Source: Leptolyngbyaceae cyanobacterium M65_K2018_010
Lineage (GTDB): Bacteria > Cyanobacteriota > Cyanobacteriia > Phormidesmidales > Phormidesmidaceae
Length of the DNA stretch: 9,196 nucleotides
Assembly (NCBI GenBank): GCA_015295885.1
Contig: DVEE01000578.1
Coordinates: 1 to 9,196, forward strand
Direction: 5' to 3'
In this document: in pieces, positions 6,034 to 9,196 of the stretch
Layout of the letters: each line of letters opens with the position of its first letter
Numbering within the stretch: the first letter of the stretch is position 1
Position numbers and translations under genes: made by a program
Notes under the pieces: generated by a model
Databases searched by the model: none
Told to the model about the DNA's origin: nothing
Seen by the model: the letters and a program-made list of their open reading frames with translations, nothing else

Positions 6034-6417
6034 CTAACAACGTGATCCCAGGGGTTTCAGCCTCCTGAAGGCTGCCAAAGGGCAATTAATCGAGGTGCCC
6101 TTAATATTGGCTGACCAGGTGGCGTAGGTGCGACAAACGGGAGTATCGGCCCGGTTGGCCAGATCGCACATGGTCTGTGATTGCTCCTGGAAGGGCATTT
6201 TCCGAATTTCCTCCAGGGTGGCCTCGGCAAACTGCATACTGGCGGCGCCTGGAGCGGCAATCGTAATGGCTTTACCCATCTCCAGGTAGGCAAACCAAAT
6301 TAGGGCCAGTTGATCTTCCGCACTCAGCTGAGTAAACCGGGCAATGGTGGCAGGTACGGCGTCGGCGGTTAACGTACTAGGGAAAATGTTGCGAGCCGAA
6401 TCAAGGGTAAATGGCAT
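6034..6417 (-). pseudogene. ocp: Truncated orange carotenoid protein gene (N-terminal fragment)
   Basis: Residues 1-105 match the start of OCP closely. MPFTLDSARNIFPSTLTADAV is followed by VPATIARFTQLSAEDQLALIWFAYLEMGK, AAPGAASM, CDLANRADTPVCRTYATW and SANI. Carotenoid-tunnel residues Trp41, Tyr44 and Trp101 are kept. The homology then stops where OCP continues LGFWYRLGEL. Codon 106 onward is read from the inverted-repeat element, giving a foreign 21-residue tail to a stop at 6034. Missing are Trp110, the second half of the helical N-terminal domain, the linker, Arg155, and the whole NTF2-like C-terminal domain with the keto-ring ligands Tyr201 and Trp288. Full OCP is about 320 residues; this frame has 127. 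A helical carotenoid protein is about 165 residues, so it is not one of those. AAGGAAGG lies 6 nt upstream of the ATG, and no stop or frameshift lies inside the kept part, so the break looks recent and the fragment may still be translated. Confidence 0.9.
6091..6101 (-). repeat. Right terminal inverted repeat of the element
   Basis: CGAGGTGCCCT, the perfect inverse of 6001-6011; TAA lies immediately outside. Its outermost bases contribute to codon 106 of the ocp remnant frame. Confidence 0.75.
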
Positions 6418-6423
6418 AGGAAA

Positions 6424-6431
6424 CCTTCCTT
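6424..6431 (-). promoter_or_regulatory. Ribosome binding site of the ocp remnant
   Basis: On the minus strand this reads AAGGAAGG, 6 nt before ATG 6417. It is a strong site that has survived the loss of the rest of ocp. Confidence 0.6.
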
Positions 6432-6443
6432 AATAACTGCTTT

Positions 6444-6659
6444 GTGCACATTCAAGATGTTTACGCTCTATCACGAATAGATCAGCCCTCAGAGGTTCGA
6501 GGCCAAGGCCCCTGGCAGAAACCTAGGCCTCAAGCTGGCCTAACGGGCCCTGCTGAGCCGGAAACTAGAGATGAAACTCCTGAGGTTGAGCTTGTCTACA
6601 TGGATGCCAACCAAGACCTAGCTTACGCAAGAACGACCCCCCCTACCATAAAGAAATGA
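6444..6659 (+). CDS. Doubtful small hypothetical ORF
   Basis: A 71-residue frame that starts with GTG (MHIQDVYALSRIDQPSE) and is rich in Pro, Glu and Arg. I recognise no domain, signal peptide or membrane segment. No ribosome binding site precedes the GTG. Its stop is followed at once by AAGGAG, which could serve a further tiny frame at 6679-6735. It may be a real short protein, a decayed gene, or simply an open frame in the divergent control region between ocp and nfuA. Confidence 0.22.
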   Translation: MHIQDVYALSRIDQPSEVRGQGPWQKPRPQAGLTGPAEPETRDETPEVELVYMDANQDLAYARTTPPTIKK

Positions 6660-6784
6660 GAAGGAGCAAAATAGTACCATGGCTGGCTTTTCACCAATAT
6701 CAACCATAGAACTTCAAACGGTGAATGGGCAGTGAAATCCTTAGAATGAAATTAGTCAAGGAACCCATCAAAAAGGAATGTCCC

Positions 6785-7024
6785 ATGGAAACGCTGGCCC
6801 TAACCTCTGAGAATGTAGAACAGGTTTTAGACGAGCTCCGCCCCTACCTGCTGGCCGATGGTGGTAATGTCGAACTAGTGGAAATCGATGGCCCTGTAGT
6901 TAAACTGCGGCTCCAGGGCGCCTGTGGCTCTTGCCCCAGTTCGGCCATGACTCTCCGCATGGGCATCGAACGCCGCCTGCGGGAGTTTATTCCCGAGATC
7001 GCCGAGGTTGAGCAGGTACTCTAG
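6785..7024 (+). CDS. nfuA: NifU C-terminal-domain (Nfu) iron-sulfur scaffold
   Basis: This 79-residue protein is a stand-alone Nfu domain. ENVEQVLDELRPYLLADGGNVEL (9-31) is the family signature, and the cluster-binding CxxC is in GACGSCPSSAMTLRMGIE (45-62, Cys47 and Cys50). Two subunits are expected to hold one [4Fe-4S] cluster between their CxxC pairs and pass it to target proteins. In cyanobacteria this short Nfu is reported to mature PsaC of photosystem I. The frame is open from 6725, but ATG 6785 is chosen because AAGGA at 6773-6777 lies 7 nt upstream and the size then equals the usual cyanobacterial form. serS follows on the same strand after 139 bp containing a hairpin and a dyad, so separate transcription is likely. 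Confidence 0.93.
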   Translation: METLALTSENVEQVLDELRPYLLADGGNVELVEIDGPVVKLRLQGACGSCPSSAMTLRMGIERRLREFIPEIAEVEQVL

Positions 7025-7041
7025 CAGAACCGGACCATGAC

Positions 7042-7080
7042 GGGGGAGGGGCACCCTCACCGCCCTCACCCCCCTCCTCC
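7042..7080 (+). terminator. Stem-loop downstream of nfuA, possible terminator or serS leader hairpin
   Basis: GGGGGAGGGG (7042-7051) can pair with CCCCTCCTCC (7071-7080) over 10 bp with a single G-U pair, leaving a 19-nt pyrimidine-rich loop. It begins 17 nt after the nfuA stop. No T-run follows, so it is not a textbook intrinsic terminator; it could end nfuA transcripts or lie in the 5' leader of serS. Confidence 0.4.
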
Positions 7081-7114
7081 TGCCCCTACCCTCATTTCCT
7101 GATATTCTGAATTT

Positions 7115-7130
7115 TGGCTCAGTTGAGCCA
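7115..7130. promoter_or_regulatory. Inverted repeat upstream of serS
   Basis: TGGCTCA (7115-7121), a GT spacer and TGAGCCA (7124-7130) form perfect 7-bp arms, 33 bp before the serS start. The 2-nt spacer is too tight for a stable RNA hairpin over the full arms, so a protein-binding operator is the likelier reading. The binding factor is unknown. Confidence 0.35.
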
Positions 7131-7163
7131 GCTAGGCGTTGATGTTCAGGTTGGGGAGTGGCG

Positions 7164-8441
7164 GTGCTGGATTTAAGACAAATACGGGAAAATCCGGAGC
7201 AAGTGCAGGCCGCCTTGAGCAAGCGAGGTCCCTACGATCTGGCCCCACTGTTAGAGCTAGACCAGCAGCAGCGTAAGTTGGAAACGGCGCGATCGCAGCT
7301 CCAGGCCCGCAGCAATGAAATTGGCAAACAGGTGGGCCAAACTATTAAAGCCGGAGCATCGCCCCAGGGGCCTGAAGTCACCGCTTTGAAGGAAGAGGGA
7401 AACCGGGTTAAGGCCGAACTACAAACCCTAGAGCCCCAAGAACGAGAGCTTAAAGCCCAAATTGAAGCCTTGTTGCTGACCTTACCCAACCTGCCCAGCG
7501 ACTCGACCCCCGTGGGCGTCGATGAAACCGAGAATGTGGAAGTGCGCCGCTGGGGCGATGAATACCTGCCTCCGCAACCGGTTAAACCCCACTGGGAGAT
7601 TGGTGAAACCCTGGGCATCTTGGACTTTAAGCGGGCCGCCGAGAAAATTGCCCAAAGTCGTTTTGTCGCCCTAATGGGGGCTGGAGCGGCCCTGGAGCGA
7701 GGGTTGATTTCCTTCATGCTGGATCGCCACACCCAAGCTGGCTATCAAGAAGTGATGCCCCCGTTTCTGGTCAACTCGGCCGCCCTCACCGCGGCCGGAC
7801 AATTGCCCAAATTTGCCGAAGAAAGCTTCCAGTGTCGCAACGACGACCTCTGGCTCACCCCCACCGCTGAGGTGCCCCTGACCAATCTGCACCGGGATGA
7901 AATTTTGGCGGCCGACCAACTTCCCCTTCACTACTGCGCCTTCACCCCCTGCTTTCGCCGGGAGGCGGGCAGCTACGGCAAAGATACCCGGGGGTTAATT
8001 CGGCTGCATCAATTTAATAAGGTGGAAATGTATAAATTCGTCCAGCCCCAGACCTCCTTCGATGAACTGGAAGCCCTGGTCAACGACGCCGAAGACATTC
8101 TGCAAAAGCTGAAGCTGCCCTACCGAGTATTGGCCCTCTGTACCGGCGACCTGGGCTTTTCCAGCGGCAAAACCTATGATCTAGAAGTGTGGATGCCGTC
8201 CTCTGGAACCTACCGGGAAATTTCCAGTTGCTCCAATTGTCTGGACTTCCAGGCCCGCCGTGCTAACATTCGCTTCAAGGAAGCAGGCCAAAAAGGCACC
8301 CAGTACGTCCATACGCTGAACGGATCGGGCCTGGCCATTGGCCGCACCATGGCCGCCATCCTTGAGAATTACCAGGAAGCCAATGGCGCGGTGCGAGTTC
8401 CCGAGGTTTTGCAACCCTACCTGGGGCGGGACTACCTGTAG
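7164..8441 (+). CDS. serS: Seryl-tRNA synthetase
   Basis: This cytosolic class II synthetase charges tRNA-Ser with serine. It has 425 residues, normal for bacteria. The N-terminal tRNA-binding antiparallel coiled coil spans about 25-105 (LLELDQQQRKLETARSQLQ to ELKAQIEALLLTLPN). Motif 1 is around GYQEVMPPFLV (193-203). The serine pocket TAEVP is at 234-238. Motif 2 is FRREAGSYGKDTRGLIRLHQ (264-283). The signature GTYREISSCSNCLDFQARR is at 348-366 and motif 3 NGSGLAIGRT at 386-395. The start is set at GTG 7164: GGGGAG at 7153-7158 lies 5 nt upstream, and the protein then begins MLDLRQIRENP as SerS proteins do. An in-frame GTG at 7158 would add two residues but overlaps that site. The 3' end overlaps the convergent permease gene by 10 bp. 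Confidence 0.97.
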   Translation: MLDLRQIRENPEQVQAALSKRGPYDLAPLLELDQQQRKLETARSQLQARSNEIGKQVGQTIKAGASPQGPEVTALKEEGNRVKAELQTLEPQERELKAQIEALLLTLPNLPSDSTPVGVDETENVEVRRWGDEYLPPQPVKPHWEIGETLGILDFKRAAEKIAQSRFVALMGAGAALERGLISFMLDRHTQAGYQEVMPPFLVNSAALTAAGQLPKFAEESFQCRNDDLWLTPTAEVPLTNLHRDEILAADQLPLHYCAFTPCFRREAGSYGKDTRGLIRLHQFNKVEMYKFVQPQTSFDELEALVNDAEDILQKLKLPYRVLALCTGDLGFSSGKTYDLEVWMPSSGTYREISSCSNCLDFQARRANIRFKEAGQKGTQYVHTLNGSGLAIGRTMAAILENYQEANGAVRVPEVLQPYLGRDYL

Positions 8442-9196
8442 GATTTTCCCTGGACTGCATGGCCCCTGGGTTTAAGGGCATCCAGCCGCAGTTGGTGGTC
8501 AGGGCTGAGCAACCGCTGATAGGCCAGCAGCACTACTCCAACAATGCCTAGGGCGGTGCCCGCCGCAATCCTAAACATAATCACAATTTGGTAGCGCACC
8601 GCATCGATGGGGTTTGCCCCAGCGAGGATTTGCCCGGTCATCATACCCGGTAAACTCACCAGTCCCATCACCATCATGGAATTGATCGTGGGAATCATGC
8701 CAATTCGTACCGCTTCCCGGACCTGGCTCTGGGCAGCTTCCCAGCGGGTTGCTCCCAGGGCCAGCAAAGTTTCAATCTGATGCCGCTGGCCGTTGAGCCC
8801 TTCCATAAATTGATCCAGGCTCAGGGAAATACCATTCAACGTGTTACCTAGCACCATGCCCAGCAGTGGAATCAGGTACTGGGGGGCGTACCAGGTTTCC
8901 GCTCGCACAATGCCGACTAGGGCAAAACCAGTGACCAACGCCGATGAGGCCAGCACGGACAGTAGGCTATTCCAGTAGACGCCCACAAAGCGGCGTTTAG
9001 TCCGGTTCACGGCTGCCACACCGGCCACTGTTGTCATCAGTAGGCTAATGGCCAAAATCACCAGGGGGTTCGCTTGAGTAAACAGCCACTCCAGGATGTA
9101 GCCAATCAGTAATAACTGCACCACCATGCGCAGGGAGGCGATGAGCAGCGATCGCTGTAACCCCAGTTGCAACGCCATGGACAAAATCACATTGAC
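8432..9196 (-). CDS. fetB: FetB-type ABC transporter permease (UPF0014), 5' end beyond window
   Basis: This is the inner-membrane subunit of a FetAB-like exporter, linked to iron homeostasis in E. coli; the true cargo here is not known. The frame holds 254 codons and is open to the right edge. Compared with E. coli FetB (about 259 residues), the first transmembrane segment and the start are missing, so GTG 9190 and ATG 9178 are probably internal. About six hydrophobic segments are visible. The family core is present: ASLRMVVQLLLIGYIL, then IPLLGMVLGNTLNGISLSL, then LLALGATRWEAA as the ATPase-contacting loop. It continues with IPTINSMMVMGLVSLPGMM and TGQILAGANPIDAVRYQI. The partner ATPase FetA is not in the window and would be expected to the right. 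The gene is convergent with serS, overlapping it by 10 bp, and carries a HIP1 octamer at 9148. Confidence 0.9.
   Translation of the reverse strand, partial: VNVILSMALQLGLQRSLLIASLRMVVQLLLIGYILEWLFTQANPLVILAISLLMTTVAGVAAVNRTKRRFVGVYWNSLLSVLASSALVTGFALVGIVRAETWYAPQYLIPLLGMVLGNTLNGISLSLDQFMEGLNGQRHQIETLLALGATRWEAAQSQVREAVRIGMIPTINSMMVMGLVSLPGMMTGQILAGANPIDAVRYQIVIMFRIAAGTALGIVGVVLLAYQRLLSPDHQLRLDALKPRGHAVQGKSYR

Larger units (their letters stand above)
6001..6101. mobile_element. 101-bp MITE-like inverted-repeat element at the ocp breakpoint
   Basis: AGGGCACCTCG at 6001-6011 is matched by its perfect inverse CGAGGTGCCCT at 6091-6101. Counting the next seven bases inward, 16 of 18 positions pair. 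Both sides are flanked by TAA (5998-6000 and 6102-6104), which fits a 3-bp target duplication; the sequence can also be read as a shared TTAA. The interior has no gene. It contains a small hairpin, CAGCCT/AGGCTG, at 6058-6074. Size, perfect tips and short flanking repeat suggest a non-autonomous element or an internally deleted insertion sequence. A 3-bp TNA duplication is known for part of the IS5 family, but I cannot assign the tips to a family from memory. Confidence 0.7.
6418..6784. other. 367-bp gap between ocp remnant and nfuA, probable divergent control region
   Basis: This gap separates the divergent ocp remnant and nfuA and should hold both promoters, though I cannot pick -35/-10 boxes with confidence. 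It contains two doubtful plus-strand reading frames. One is GTG 6444 to 6659 (71 residues), listed separately. The other is an 18-residue frame, MAGFSPISTIELQTVNGQ, from ATG 6679 to 6735, preceded by AAGGAG at 6661-6666 at a rather long 12-nt spacing. No RNA gene or repeat is evident. Confidence 0.5.

Noticed and set aside
5998..6104. Simple element insertion into an otherwise intact ocp
   Set aside because: Removing the element and one TAA does not restore OCP coding sequence, and no OCP C-terminal codons are present between the element and frp.
6034..6417. Reading the ocp frame as a helical carotenoid protein (HCP)
   Set aside because: HCPs span the whole N-terminal domain of about 165 residues; this frame stops matching at about 105 and continues into the inverted-repeat element.
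7232..7732. 166-residue minus-strand frame inside serS
   Set aside because: It lies wholly antisense to a clear seryl-tRNA synthetase and its composition (Ser, Arg and Pro rich) is that of a shadow frame.
1..9196. CRISPR array, tRNA or rRNA genes, transposase, toxin-antitoxin or defence cluster
   Set aside because: I found no regularly spaced repeats, no recognisable RNA gene and no matching protein motifs; the genes are mostly housekeeping or metabolic.

Overview
The window most likely comes from a cyanobacterium. It carries the phycobilisome photoprotection genes ocp (broken) and frp, which are known only from cyanobacteria, and a short NifU-type scaffold of the kind that serves photosystem I. 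The HIP1 octamer GCGATCGC occurs six times in 9.2 kb (positions 764, 934, 4702, 5313, 7289, 9148), a hallmark of many cyanobacterial genomes. GC content is moderately high. Nothing in the sequence fixes a genus.

Layout, left to right. 78-671 (+) encodes a secreted protein of unknown function. 703-1212 (+) is a SixA-type phosphohistidine phosphatase. 1233-1430 (-) is a 65-residue protein made of two MshEN-like motifs. 1545-2858 (+) is a compact Dda/RecD-like helicase. 2891-3376 (-) is a rhodanese. 3421-4113 (+) is a DUF547 protein. 4095-4844 (-) is a family-2 glycosyltransferase. 4858-5595 (+) is a UbiG-like methyltransferase. 5625-5957 (-) is the fluorescence recovery protein. 6001-6101 is a small inverted-repeat element. 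6034-6417 (-) is a truncated orange carotenoid protein gene whose reading frame ends inside that element. 6785-7024 (+) is an Nfu iron-sulfur scaffold. 7164-8441 (+) is seryl-tRNA synthetase. 8432-9196 (-) is a FetB-type permease that runs off the right edge. Most neighbours alternate in strand with gaps of a few tens of bases or short overlaps, so this is mainly a packed housekeeping stretch and not one large operon.

The part that deserves attention is 5625-6417. In an intact locus, OCP quenches phycobilisomes in strong blue light and FRP, often encoded just downstream, resets it. Here frp is complete, including residues reported as essential for activity. ocp keeps its ribosome binding site and codons for about residues 1-105, then runs into a 101-bp element with perfect 11-bp inverted ends flanked by TAA. 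The rest of the N-terminal domain and the whole C-terminal domain, which is the part FRP binds, are absent. Removing the element in silico does not restore the OCP frame, so sequence was deleted as well as inserted. Either another OCP copy exists elsewhere in the genome, or FRP is an orphan.

I see no tRNA, rRNA, CRISPR array, transposase gene or multi-gene defence system. I do not see a wholly new system. The most novel leads are the ocp breakpoint and the free-standing MshEN-like protein.
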